Part shown: piece by piece, positions 32,685-45,490 of the stretch
Numbering within the stretch: position 1 is the stretch's first letter
Layout: the number at the start of each line of letters is the position of its first letter
Assembly (NCBI GenBank): GCA_023014485.1
Contig: JAJOZX010000920.1
Location: forward strand, 79,501-143,500
DNA from: Bathynomus jamesi
Taxonomy: Eukaryota; Arthropoda; Malacostraca; Isopoda; Cirolanidae
Direction of reading: 5' to 3'
Length of the DNA stretch: 64,000 nt
Notes under the pieces: generated by a model
The model's database searches: none
What the model saw: only the letters and a program-made list of their open reading frames with translations
What the model was told of the DNA's origin: nothing
Translations under genes and position numbers: made by a program

Positions 32685-34766
32685 TACTTCTCTAAGTGAA
32701 ACTGTCCAACCTAACTTAACCTAACCTGTCACATGCGAACTTGACCTAAGCCAATAAATATGAAAAGAATAATAGGATGATTCTGAAAGGACTTAGATCA
32801 TAATGTCCCCCTCTAGAGTAATCATATATTGATACGGCAACAAAATTAAGTCATTACGGTTAAAAAACAAAAAATCTGATTTAAATAAGAAATCGAAAGA
32901 TTTTTTGATTAAAAAAAAAAAAAATTATACCCGTTTCATGACTGTGATCATGCATGACCACCTCTTTCATTTGACATCAATCCCTACAGTTTCTCGTGTG
33001 GATATCTCAAGGACAAAGTCTTCTGAAAAATTCCCAGGAGTGCCAGGACTATGTCAGTTCAAAACGCATAGACTGGACGTGAAACTCAGTCCGTTTCTGC
33101 CGAAACGCTGGAGACCGTGATAATAAATTACTCTGCTCGGATTCGACACATAATTTCACAAAACAAGAATACTTTGAACATGTTAAGTGCCTGTAAAAAA
33201 CAACTTCTGTTCTCTCACAATAATAAGGTTTTTTGCGTGTGTCCCCTAGAATCGTTTCGAATGAACATTAAAAATATCGTATCTACCTTTTATAACGGGT
33301 CATGACCGAAAAGGATGTTAAACCCAGTCACTTGCACTGCTTTTTGCTAAGAAAAGAAACCGTCGTACTCCAAAACTCTAAAGTAAGCTAACCAAATCTA
33401 GCGTAACTTAAACTAGTTTGTCAAAACCGGCGTAGCAGTACCCTAACTTAACCCAATTATACCAGAGACATATTATACCAAGGTTATGAATAAGGGTTAA
33501 TTTTGACTTTGTGCAAATATGTTTTAAGCATGGTAGACCTCACGCTCGTGTATTTTGACTTGGCAGTTATATTTTATGAGATTGGACCTTATTCTGCTAT
33601 CCCTTTTAGAGAATCTTTAAATGTACAGCAACTGCTATTAAAGTAATTTTTTAATTTCTTCAAATATCATACTTTCGAATTGTTATACATTTGGCATTAA
33701 TAATAAATTAAAGAAGTTTCAATAAATTGTTTGTCGCCCACTGCGGGCATATGAAAGGTTTATTCGGACGAAACCTCTTCCCTCACAAAGGCCAATCGAA
33801 GGCAGATTTCGTTCAATCGAACAGATTCCACTATTACCTCAACTAATAATTAATTTCTCTTCGCAATAAAAAGAATTTCATCGGGGTCCATTCTTCTCTT
33901 GAGCTTTCTAATTAATGGAAATTGCCGTATAGCTTCCTAATCTAATTAATTTTAGATTGCGCAGTTACCGGTATGGGCGGCCCCCTCTGTATACGCTTTG
34001 AAGTGGGGGAACTGGGGTCACGGGTCCGTTGGTTCACCTGGTTTGAACCGGAAGGTGTATACCACGACGAGTGAAGCAATATGGAAATACACTCAAATTA
34101 ACTGCGCGCTTTCGTCGGAAGAAAGTGAATTGCAACACGACCTAACTGAATACTTTTTCCGGTTTCCTCCTTCCTTTCGCGTTACCACATTTTGCGTATG
34201 TATACGTAAAACGGGTCCGAGTAAATGGTGAACGGAAGAAGAATTAGATCACGATTATTCTTTATCCTGGAGCGTTTGTTATCGATACACTGCGTATATA
34301 CCGTATTTATAAACGGGTCTGTGGCAGAGATTGTTATTCATCGAGACTTTCTGGTGCACGAATCTTCTGGAAATGGGAAATGTTTTGGGGGGGGGGGTTG
34401 GAGGCGGGGGGAGAAGAGTGTGGGAGGGGTTTGGGGAGTTAAAGTGGGACGTGGGATGGGGGGGGGGGGGTTCAGGAGGAAGGAAGGGAGAAGGGGCAGA
34501 AACGCGGTGCATGTGGCTGCAAGACAGAAGGGTAAGGAACGATAAAACATTTGTGACGCAGGAAAGGGAAGTTTACCGACCAGATATCGGTACTGAGAGG
34601 AAATTGAACGCGCATTGTGCGCATTGCCAATATGTGTATGTCGAACGCTTTCAGTGGCACAGGTTTTTTTCCTTTTTAATTACAAGTTTTGCAGTAATTA
34701 TTGGGAATGTTTTAATATCATTAACATGTCGATGTATGTGACACGCAGTTAATATATATATACACA
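32685..34766. other. no recognisable gene
   Basis: Only short open frames without similarity. A G-rich block is listed separately. Degenerate telomere-like sequence is near 32703. Confidence 0.4.
34381..34475 (+). repeat. G-rich block, quadruplex-prone
   Basis: Several runs of 4-10 G within 95 bp, including a pure G9 and G10. Purine-rich throughout. Confidence 0.8.
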
Positions 34767-35682
34767 CCGGGTGTCCCAAAATGAATATATAAAAAAGAAA
34801 GTCAAATAACTTTTTTGATAATTGAGATAATGAAATAATTTTTACATGAATATAAGCATTAGACGTATAAGTTTGTTTACTTTAATTCATTATGATATTG
34901 TTTAGCTTTTTTCAAATTATTGATAAACTTGTACATGTCGTCCATCCTTCACTATGATCAATCGTATGCGGCGTTCAAATTCTCGAAAAGCTTTTTCCAA
35001 CACGACTGTAGGGATGGATGTCACTGCATCAACAATACGATGCTTAAGTTCTTCAATGTTTCTTGGTTTGCTAGTGTAGACTTTACTTTTCAGAAAACCC
35101 CATAGATAAAAATCCAAAGGTGTTAAGTCGGACGAACGGGCCGGCCATTTCATAGATCCTCCCCGACCAATCCATCGTCCAGGGAAAGTTTCATTTAAAA
35201 ACACTAACATTGCGAGCAAAGTGGGGGAGTGCTCCATCCTGTTGAAAGAAAGCTCTCTGTAGTAGGCCAGGATTTTCCTGCAATTGTAGAATAAAGAACT
35301 CTCGTAACATGTTAAGGTACCGTACGAAATGCCGGTGACTGCGTTAATAAAAAAAAAATGGTCCATAAATGCAGGAACTTGACAGGCCACACTATACGTT
35401 AACTTTAGGTGACTCCCTTTCATGTTATACAGCTCATGAGGATTTTCCTCTCCCAAATCCTATAGTTGTGCCGATTAACATTGCTCAATATGTGAAATGT
35501 AGCCTTGTCATTATTCTGGAAAAGGGGGTTTATTCTGAAAAGAAAAGGAAGTTACAGTCACTATTCACAACCAACTAAAACTTACACGTTTAACCCTTGT
35601 ATTCATGTAAAAACCATTTCATTATCTCAATTACCAAAAAGTTATTTGACTTTCTTTTTGCTATATTCATTTTGGGACACTC

Positions 35683-35684
<2 letters not shown>
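34767..35684 (-). mobile_element. mariner-type transposon, internally deleted (918 bp)
   Basis: Inverted arms of about 90 bp start CCGGGTGTCCCAAAATGAAT and end ATTCATTTTGGGACACTCGG. A TA is present on the right; the left has CA, probably a mutated TA. The transposase C-terminal part is on the minus strand. The right end abuts (TA)n. Confidence 0.82.
34917..35456 (-). pseudogene. mariner-type transposase, C-terminal half
   Basis: The frame carries HFFFINAVTG, a damaged second-Asp region (RMEHSPTLLAMLVFLNETFPGRWIGR in place of QDGAPPH), then KWPARSSDLTPLDFYLWGFL with the third acidic position, SKPRNIEELKHRIVDAV and a C-terminal GRHVQVYQ at 34917. The HTH region and first Asp are absent. It is related to the proteins at 31.9 and 55.5 kb. 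Confidence 0.8.
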
Positions 35685-35771
<87 letters not shown>

Positions 35772-35798
35772 ATAATATATATATATATATATATATAA
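35685..35798. repeat. (TA)n microsatellite
   Basis: About 114 bp of TA with a few slips. Confidence 0.95.
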
Positions 35799-36083
35799 CC
35801 TTGGTTGGTTTTGCTTCCGCCCGAACTGTTCATTCTGACGAAGGTCAAGCTTGTCACGCCACCTTAGACCTACAGTTTAATGTGGAATCCGAACCACGCC
35901 CCACCAGCAGCCTAGCGTCTTAACCACTAGGCTGCCCAGTCTACCTACCTATTTATCTACCAACTAATTTTTTTTATTGTGTGGAAGGATGAACAGCTGG
36001 GTTTTGCTGCGCGCCGTCTGCCGTCACCGGGTCTCGATCCCGTGGCCGATGGATTCGTAGTCAACGACGCTAACTACTACCAC

Positions 36084-36088
<5 letters not shown>
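35799..36088 (-). repeat. SINE2, composite copy with two tRNA-like heads
   Basis: On the minus strand a first head is at 36088-36021 (TGGTAGTAGTTAGCG as A box, GGGATCGAGACCC as B box), with body CGCGCAGCAAAACCCAGC. A second head is at 35936-35870 (CAGCCTAGTGGTTAAGACGC; GTGGTTCGGATTCC). The tail has AAGCTTGACCTTCGTCAGAA and CGGAAGCAAAACCAACC before (TA)n. The copy at 42.7 kb has only the first head. Confidence 0.78.

Positions 36089-36131
<43 letters not shown>
36089..36131. repeat. (TA)n microsatellite
   Basis: 43 bp of TA. Confidence 0.95.
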
Positions 36132-36135
<4 letters not shown>

Positions 36136-36980
36136 TGTAAATTCTGATTAGTGGAAGGAATTTAATTTGTGGTGCAGCAAGTTATTAGATTTAATTAAAT
36201 ATAAACAGAATTTAAAGGGACGAAGCCTCGGTGACTCTCAACTATCAATCTCTTCGTCTGACCGAACTAATAACTGCTCCCCTGTTTCACCAGACTGACG
36301 AACCGTACTTTTAATGAGCGTCTTCATCGTCGAAGTTTGAGGCCAAAATTCCCTTTAAAATAAATCACAAATTGGCCGCGTTCGCCGCAATGACTCGCAA
36401 TGGAGCTTGCGGAAGTGGGTCTCTTTCCATTGGTGGCAACCGTTAACGAGCTTTCTTGCGGCCTCCTCAAGAGCGCTTTTACCGTGGCGCTCTCCACGTT
36501 TTAATGGTTTGCCGAAACAGCCCTGGGAACGTCGCAATAGCAAAAACTCGGCCTGATGGATTTTTGTTCTCGTAAAACTGCGAACGGCGAAGCATGTATC
36601 AATCACCGAACGAAGGAGCAAAATAATGTTGGATGCAGAGAAAAAGGCCCCGAAAGCCAGCTCTATATACAACTAAATGGATTCACCCTACAATTAATGG
36701 TTACTTCTTAAGCTCTTAATAAACGACGATAATTGGGGGCAGACAGGGAGAAGGCCTATTATTTATGGGTAGGCCAAGAAAGAAGATTCGGGAATGCGAA
36801 CGCGTTATGCTCGTTGGAACCGAACTGTAGTCCCATTGCCGCCGGGTGGCAGTCGTAACCGTAACACCGGAACGGAAAATGGCGCGGATCGCCAAACAAT
36901 CAACGTTATTTGGTTTTTATGATGAACATATACTATTTTCCTCCTCGTTATTACTATTGTTGAGATTGTAGAAAGTTGAG
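36132..36980. other. no recognisable feature
   Basis: A 105-codon minus-strand frame at 36355-36672 has no similarity I recognise and lacks supporting context. Confidence 0.4.
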
Positions 36981-36998
36981 TGTATATATATATAATAT

Positions 36999-37038
<40 letters not shown>
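36981..37038. repeat. (TA)n microsatellite
   Basis: Interrupted TA run. Confidence 0.93.
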
Positions 37039-37041
<3 letters not shown>

Positions 37042-37043
37042 GG

Positions 37044-37103
37044 GCCATAAGTCGCTTTACCAAAGTGAGTTTCGTTAAACACTTCGGTAAAGTGACTTAT
37101 GGC
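37044..37103. repeat. hairpin, ~24-bp arms
   Basis: GCCATAAGTCGCTTTACC and GGTAAAGTGACTTATGGC are complementary around a short loop. Confidence 0.88.
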
Positions 37104-37110
37104 ATACACA

Positions 37111-37318
37111 GAGTGGTACAAAAGTCGCGCATCACAGGAATTTTCAGTGTTGATTATAATATATTATTTTTTTTCTTTTAGGTAGGGGATGGCTGCGAAA
37201 TTAACAATAGACGAGAGGGTGAGCTTGGTTTTAATGCATGGAATACCAGGTACAACAAATCGATGAATCGGTACAGAATTTAAATTCTCTACCGATTCAT
37301 CGATTTGTAGTACCTGGT
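37111..37318 (+). pseudogene. mariner-type transposase N-terminal scrap ending in a hairpin
   Basis: After a TIR-like GAGTGGTACAAAAGTCGCGC, a frame at 37190-37267 reads MAAKLTIDERVSLVLMHG, which resembles the start of a transposase helix-turn-helix. It stops at a palindrome (37244-37318; arms ACCAGGTACAACAAATCGAT and its mirror). A polypyrimidine stretch plus CTTTTAG precedes the ATG. Weak evidence. Confidence 0.35.
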
Positions 37319-38684
37319 TTAGTGGCTCATAGGTTTAGTATGGCTTTCTTGATAAAAGAAGTTATCATTACCATATTTATTTATTTATTTATTCTTTATT
37401 GGTATTGTCAATAGGTGTACTTCTTAGTCATAATTATTATTTTTTTTAAAATTTATTATTGTTTGATTTATCTTACCGTTTATTACCTTCAAGAATATTG
37501 TCCTATTTTATGGGATTTATATCCTGCCAATAAAGCTTATCATTATCATTCTATTTTATTATATATATTTATTTATTTATTTATTTATTTATTTATTTTA
37601 GTGTATGGTTGGTATGGTGCACACCTTTTGTGAAAACCATTTAAACGAATATAATAAATCATAGCCCTCACAGCGAGAAGTTTGGAGCGCATTCCTGTCA
37701 CAATAGACTGTGTATTTTATTTGAGGTCCTGAAATCTATTTTGTACGTCGCTTCTCAACGCGTTTCATAATGTATAGTAAGGAAAAAAGATCACGAGTCA
37801 TTTAACCCTCGTTAAATTTGATATTCAAGGGCCATTGATTCGGTCCTTGCCAGGTGTTGGAGGGGTTAAAGGGCTTCTGTCACGAAAATATTGATGAAAT
37901 TTGAGCGGCAGACACCCTTCCTCGTTCGTCCGCTCTCAACGCGCCGAACTCTTTAATTATTGGTAGAAGGGCAGGATTTTTATAATGGATTCGGAGTGAT
38001 GTTTCACGCGAAACGGATCTTGGCCTCGCTTCTCCGATCTCTTTTATTCAAAGGAGCGAATGATTTATACGTAATTACACGGTGCCCAATGCTCACAGTC
38101 GTTTGAATCTGAATGAAAGCTTCCCCAACACTTTTGTGCAGCGTTACTCACGCGTTTGTTCTCTTATGTTTTGAAACATTTCATTCCTCCTCCTTTCTGA
38201 TCAGGTCGATGTTATTGAATATATAAACAAAACGTTTATATAGAGCTCCCTCGTTTTCCCGTTCCCTTCTTCTTCTTCTTCTTCTTCTTCTGCCGTATTT
38301 CCCCTATAACATGATTTCACGACAGTGAGAACGGATTTTTTTTTTCAGCATAATATAAATAATGTGCGGTGATCTACTAATGGAGTAATAATATTTTTTC
38401 GTCCGCAGTTTAGATTCTGTTAAATAGCTCATTCATGTTAGTTCAGATTAGTCTTATTTTCACGAAATATTTTTTTCGAAAACCTGAAATCGCTTAAAAA
38501 CGTTATGTGGAATTTTTTTTTTAAGTGGAAGGAAACTGCAGCGGAAGAAAGGTTTACGTTTGTAAACCGCAGACTAAACTGACCATATTCGCCCCACTTA
38601 AAAACAACCATTACAGTTAAGAGAACGCGGCTTTAAATTTATTATTATTTGTTTTTTATTTGATGGCCTATTTAGTTAATATTG

Positions 38685-38740
<56 letters not shown>

Positions 38741-38950
38741 CAAAAGTAAAAACTTCATAGCCTCTTAAATATTAGGGTTGTAAAATTTAATTTAGAGCTC
38801 GAAGTTTCTTCCAAGTGCTATACAGAACATTTCACCACACCGATCTCTCTCGTTTCAACAAATAATCACGCCAGGGTCACGGTCAGAAATCTGGGAAACG
38901 CTAGTAGGGGACGAGAGAGCGTGGAAACATTTGGGTGAGGCATATAAAAA
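37319..38950. other. no gene; simple repeats
   Basis: Holds (ATTT)n at 37376-37396 and 37561-37600, (TTC)n at 38268-38291 and (CA)n at 38693-38739. Nothing else supported. Confidence 0.5.
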
Positions 38951-40222
38951 CTTAGCTTTTTTTTTATGCAGGAAAGAGGGGCCAAAAGCGAAATACGCCC
39001 CCTACCCTAGAAGAAGAAGAAGAGTCAAAATGACGGTCCAAAGTTTTGGAGATGCCTGGACACAGTGCATTAGAAAAACTGAAGGTCACAGACAGGAGAA
39101 AAGATGGATTGAGGAAGGTTATTCCAGAGTTGCCCGGTTGAGTAGATTAAAGATTGGGAATAATCTATTAACCCTTGTGTTAGAGAGTTGGACAGAAAAG
39201 GAATGAGGTGTCGAAAGTCTAATACTGCAAACTCCTGAGAGGAGGAGGCATACAGTTGGAGAGCTCAGAAGAACAGTGTCCTTTATAATAGCTATAGTAA
39301 AGAGAGAGTGAGGCAACATTGCGGTGAAGAGAGAGGGATTGAAGACAGTTAGTAAGAGGCGGGGAATTGACGAGACGAAAAGCCTTTGGATTCCACCCGG
39401 ACGAGTAGTGCTGTGAGGGTTCAGCCACTCCACACATGAGAAGCGTACTCCATACAGGGACGAACAAGACCCCTGGATAGAGACAGTAACTGAGTTGGGG
39501 TGAAGAAACTGCGGAGCCGGTACAACACACCCAATCTCTTAGCTGATTTGGAAACAGTATATGTGATCATTCCAGGAATGACCACAAGTAAAGGAAACAC
39601 CAAGAATGTTAAGAGAGGAAGGATTGAGTTGTGTATTGTTGAAGATAAGACGATAGTTGTGTGGAAGATTATGACGAGCAGACAGATGAAGGAACTGAGT
39701 ATATATTTGAGGCATTGAAAGCCACAAGGTTTTCTCTGCCCCAATCAGAGATAGTAGAAAGATCAGAAGTCAGGTGCGCTAAACCATCCCACGCGAAACA
39801 TGGAGACTGTTGAGAGATTCTTTGTTAAGTGGGTAAAGAAGTGAAGGGTGGAATCATCGGCATAAGAGTGAATAGGACAGGAAGTACGACTTAAAAGATT
39901 ATTGATAAGTAAAAGGAAGAGAGTGGGTGACAGGACAGAGCATTGATGAACATCACTATTAATACCGTTAGGAGAAGAACAGTGACCATCTACACCCGCA
40001 GCTATGGATCGGCCAGAAAGGAAATTAGAGATGAAGGCACAAATAAAAGTATGGAAACCGAAGGAGGGCAATTTGGAAGTTTAGGATTTGTGTCACTCTA
40101 TCAAAAGCTTTTCCCATGTCCAGCGCAATAGCAAAGGTTTCACTGAAATCCCGAAAAGAGGATGACTAGGAGTTAGTTATATGCAAGGTCGCCAGTAGAT
40201 CGTCCCTTCCGGAACCCATACT

Positions 40223-40508
40223 CAGGGCCGGCGAGAGCTGCCACGGGCCCTGGGGAAGGATTGGTATATGGGCCCCCCTGTTTACTCAGTATTTTATTAT
40301 GAATGTTTTTGTGTACATAACAAGGAAACTGATTATATGTCCAAGTCACTATTCAAAACATACAGTATGATAATCTCTAAAAATGTATGTTCATTAATTA
40401 TTTCCTCTGTTATGTAATCAATTGCTTTATTAATATTTTTAGATTTTATTCCCCTCTTTCCGGGCCCCGGGGATATAACCCGGCTTCCCCGCCCTCTCGG
40501 CGGCCCTG
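40223..40508. mobile_element. hAT MITE in the jockey reverse transcriptase (286 bp)
   Basis: The ends are CAGGGCCGGCGAGAG and CTCTCGGCGGCCCTG, with a perfect 8-bp duplication CCCATACT (40215-40222 and 40509-40516). No coding capacity. The target lies in the QYGFRKG motif of the jockey element. Confidence 0.93.
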
Positions 40509-41280
40509 CCCATACTGACGATCTGAAAGGAGATTGTGAGAAGAGAGGTGTTTAAGAATCTTCCTATTAAGGGTAGATTAAAAACGTTCAGAAAGACGAG
40601 AGATCAAAGTAAGAGACGGCAACTGAGCCATCAGAATGGAAAAGAGGAGGGAAAGAAGAAGTACGTAGTAGTAAAGTTGTTGGAGATTTTTTTTGTTAGA
40701 TGCTAGAAAGTGCGAGAAGAATTAGAATTAGAAATTTTCACATTTTTTTCTGATGAAGGAGTTTTTGGAGTATGCACGATTCTGGGCAGAAATATAAACT
40801 GAGTGAGAGTCAGACGTTGGCTGTCGACGGTACCTTCTGAAAGCCTCCTCTCTGTTTCAGATAACAAAGAACAAGCAAGTTAAATCAAGGTTTTTTGCAT
40901 TTGTAGTAGGAAAAGAATATGGAATGTACGCCTCCATGCCCGAGAGAATCACCTTCGAGATGCGTTCACCGCACTTGCAGGGGCTGGCCCCGCCACGGAA
41001 GCGGTAATCACACCATGGGAAATCACCGAAGTACTGCCTAAAGACCTCCCAATCAACGGCGCTATAGTGCCAAAGGCTTCTAATCTTGGGAGGATCCAAA
41101 GGACGAACTGGAGTGATAGGATAGCAAACAAATATAAGATTGTGGTCGGAGTAGCCCAACGAAGAAAAAAGTTTGACAAAGAACGATGAGAGGTGAGAAA
41201 TAAATCCAGAATGTTGGGCCCATCTCCAAGGCGATCGGAGATACGAGTTAGGGTGCTGTACAATCTGCTCTAGGTTATTT

Positions 41281-41988
41281 GAGGGGTCCCGCGTCTTAAG
41301 GTACCTAAGCGCCAAAATTAAAATTCGCCAGAAATCGCCTCCAAAGTTCAGCAATATTCTGGCAATAGTATCTCTGTTATTAATTGAGCTAGAACGTTCA
41401 TTTTTGGCTAAATTAGAGTTCTAAGTATGCTAATGAAGATGATGAGTTTTTGGAATAGATTTTTATATTTATATATATATTTTTTAATTTTTGATTATGC
41501 CGAACTTTGGGTGAGATTTCTGGTACAGAATGATTCCATTGATTTTTCATCACTATCACTAGCACGGTGAGACATTGCTGCACACGTTGATAATAGAAGC
41601 CGGGTGAATAGAATAATCCACGCAATATTCAGCAATATGAGCACGAACACAGGACGCCTGCTAACAGCAACGCGAGTCTTAAGGTACTGGCGGGATGTTT
41701 GTGTCGTGTCCCTCTCGGCGCGTGGAGCGGGTGGCCAATCAGAAAGCAGAGCGGTGTGGCTGCCATGTTTTCATTGGCTCGCGCTCCTCCTGCTGTTCCC
41801 GCCCAGCCCAGCTGGCGATAGAGGTGAAAAAGTAGTTCGCTTCATAAGGTTTTCAACCATACTTCTAGTGTCGTAAGGTCATTATAACTCAAACCACGCG
41901 ATAGAGGAAGGGTGAAAATAGTGATATCCATCAAAAACACGTTTTCGCCTGTGGTGGCGCTTAGGTACTTTAAGACGCGCGACCCCTC
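41281..41988. mobile_element. unclassified TIR element in the jockey endonuclease (708 bp)
   Basis: The arms are GAGGGGTCCCGCGTCTTAAG and CTTTAAGACGCGCGACCCCTC, extending through TACCTAAGCGCCA. The flanks share TTATTT (41275-41280 and 41992-41997), offset by three bases on the right. An internal GC-rich part (41690-41820) has a CCAATCAG motif and another CTTAAGGTACTGGCG. A 90-codon plus frame there is unrecognised. Confidence 0.75.
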
Positions 41989-42330
41989 AATTTATTTTAG
42001 GATAGAAAAGTTGTAAGCTAGTTCACCAGAGATGTCGGTGAAATGGGAGGAAAGCCAAAGGTGGTGGTGAACATCGAAATTTCCTAAAATGGAGATTTCA
42101 GCAAAGGGAGAGCGGGATAGAATGTATTCCACTTTGGAAGTGAGGTAGTCAAAGAATTTTGGATAGTCAGTAGAATTAGGAGAAAGGTAGACAGCGCCGA
42201 TGTATTTAGTTTGAGATTGGCATGTAAGTCATAGCCAGAGGGTATACAATTCGGAGGATTCAAGTTTGGGAATATGAGAACAAGTTAGGTCGTTGTGTAC
42301 ATATACGCAACATCAACTTCTGCTTTTTCG

Positions 42331-42730
42331 GTATCGGCAGCTGGGGAGCCAGAAGTGAGGACCTTTATGGTCCACTCCTTTAACTGAGAAACTCTGAATA
42401 TACAGTCCTGCAGCTTGTGATAGAAGTGTTCACCACTCTTTGGATACTTGGGTGGACATGTTGACCCAGGTTCGTGCATACGCTTTAGTGCCTCTTCACC
42501 AGGCAACTACACGAATAAAAGAGATTTAAGGTAGGATCGGTTCTTAGTCATGACAAGTAGCAGGTCTGAAAATGTGGCAAAATGTCCTGTCTTCCACTCT
42601 TATGGAGAAACGTTACGCACTAAATTAAGATCTAGCCGGTTGCTGTACAGTAGGTGTAACATTTAATGAGTTCGGATTTTTGACAATTTCGACGTCCTTA
42701 ACTTTATAATTTGATGTGATAATATACTCT
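42331..42730. other. no recognisable feature
   Basis: A minus-strand frame (42506-42330, PKYPKSGEHFYHKLQDC) precedes the jockey endonuclease but I do not recognise it. Confidence 0.35.
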
Positions 42731-42930
42731 CGGTGGTGTAGTGGTTAGCATTGCTGACTACGAATCCACCGGCTCCGGGTTCGAAACCTGGTGACGACAA
42801 TCGGCGCGCAGCAAAACCCAGCTCTCCATCCTTCCACACAAAAATGGTTGGTAGATGATTGTGTACCCTTGTAATATCTGAGCTTGACCTTCGTCAGAAT
42901 GAACAATTCGGGCGGAAGCAAAACCAAGGT
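42731..42930 (+). repeat. SINE2, tRNA-derived, single head
   Basis: A tRNA-like head at 42731-42797 has GGTGGTGTAGTGGTTAGC (A box) and GGGTTCGAAACC (B box). The body contains CGCGCAGCAAAACCCAGC and the tail GAGCTTGACCTTCGTCAGAA with GGAAGCAAAACCAAGG before (TA)n(TG)n. Anticodon loop CTACGAA recalls tRNA-Arg(ACG). Confidence 0.85.
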
Positions 42931-43361
42931 TTATATATATATATAGTGTGTGTGTGTGTTAAAATAAAAGTTGCATGCTTGAACCGCATTTGAATAGAAC
43001 CAAACTTAATTTCAATTGATGATCGTGTTAATGAATGACATCGTGTTATCGTGTATAATTATAGACTTGTTAATAATTATAAAGATATTTTGAAATCCAA
43101 ACATCATTATTACATTTACTTTGACATTCTCGTTCTTTTTACATTTTACTTTTAGAACTTTTTTTTTGGCTGCGTTTCTTTCTATACCATGAGATATTGT
43201 GTCACTTATTTAATCATTAAAGGGATTTATACAGTCATTTATTTTTATTAAAATATATTGTGCACACGAAGTTGTTCTTAAATAGCTCAACTGTCAGGTT
43301 TTCATATAAAACGAAGTTATACATACATACATACATACATATATATATATATTATATATAT
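42931..43361. other. (TA)n(TG)n, then no recognisable feature
   Basis: Simple repeats at 42931-42960 and 43321-43361 surround unrecognised AT-rich DNA. Confidence 0.5.
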
Positions 43362-43547
43362 TTTTTCAACTGCAAAGAACACGCAGTATAAATAACGTAA
43401 AGAACGACGCTTGTATAGGAGACACTCCGCGCAAGATGAGGAGGGAGAACGAACAAATGAAAAAATGAGGTAACCACCCGGGAATCGAACCCGGGATCTT
43501 CCGATTGCCGGTCAGATATGATGTAGTGGTTATCATATCTGACCGGC
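43362..43547 (-). repeat. SINE1 with foldback at the tRNA head
   Basis: The minus-strand body and B box (ATCCCGGGTTCGATTCCCGG) are intact. The A-box side is inverted: arms 43507-43521 and 43533-43547 (GCCGGTCAGATATGA and mirror) form a hairpin around TGTAGTGGTTA. Confidence 0.82.
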
Positions 43548-43796
43548 GTTGCGTGCTTCGTTCAATAATTAATATCGCGTCTGGGATCCAGGTCGGAAAT
43601 AAACGCGTCGTCTGTTTTCTAATTTTGTTTTAACTTGCCAAACTTTCTAATGCAAATTATGGATCAATTTAAGTATATTGTAAGTAAACATGAATTTAAG
43701 TTTTGAAGTTGGTTTCCCTTCAAAAGAAAGCCGTTATTACTGTGTATATAGTCTATACAGAGTAATTATATATACATATACTGTATTTGTTTCGTT

Positions 43797-44150
43797 CTCT
43801 CTCTCTCTCATCTTGCGCGGGATATTCTCCTATACAAGCGTCGTTCTTTACGTTAATTATACTGCGTGTTTGCAGTTTAAATGTATATAATGTACGGCAT
43901 GCGGGAGGTGCCCCCTTGGGGCATTGGTTTCTGCGCGTATGTAGAAGAATTACGGCATTTGATTGAGTGAGGCCCATGGTGTAATGGTTATCATATCTGA
44001 CCGGCAATCGGAAGATCCCGGGTTCGATTCCCGGGTGGTTACCTCATTTTTTCATTTGTTTCGTTCTCTCTCTCATCTTTCGCGGAATATTCTCCATACA
44101 AGCGTCGTTCTTTACGTTAATTATACTACGTGTTTGCAGTTTAAATGTGT
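43797..44150 (+). repeat. SINE1 dimer: body, leader, tRNA head, body
   Basis: A SINE1 body fragment (43797-43880) is followed by a leader with GCGGGAGGTGCCCCCTTGGG (about 43900-43970), a full tRNA-like head at 43971-44038 (GGCCCATGGTGTAATGG; GGTTCGATTCC) and a complete body to 44150 with a TG/TA tail. The same order is at 59.5-59.8 kb on the other strand. Confidence 0.83.

Positions 44151-45490
<1,340 letters not shown>

Larger units (their letters stand above)
38951..42330 (-). pseudogene. jockey-type LINE: endonuclease and reverse transcriptase (broken)
   Basis: On the minus strand, 5' to 3'. Endonuclease pieces at 42330-42000 (VDVAYM, NLFSYSQT in shifted frames) and 41280-40860, with NLEQIVQHP, SSLGYSDHNLIFVCYP (catalytic SDH) and LWHYSAVDWEVFRQYFGDFPW. 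Reverse transcriptase at 40200-39750: QYGFRKG split by a MITE, FGFHTFICAFISNFLSGRSIA, and SYADDSTLHFF, the catalytic motif, near 39860. C-terminal domain at 39744-39119 with LGVLYRLRSFFTPTQL, GLVRPCMEYASHVWSG and LSLYYSYYKGHCSSELSN. A poly-A (poly-T on plus, near 38956) ends it. Two DNA elements interrupt it. Related jockey LINEs are common in decapods. Confidence 0.85.

Noticed and set aside
34225..34545. Gly/Arg-rich frame over the G-rich block
   Set aside because: Composition is forced by the G runs; no independent support.
36355..36672. 105-codon minus-strand frame as a host gene
   Set aside because: No recognised similarity, no splice or start context, and length is compatible with chance.
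43971..44038. Possible functional tRNA gene
   Set aside because: A and B boxes and an anticodon-like stem are present, but the acceptor stem cannot pair and the unit is part of a dispersed SINE.
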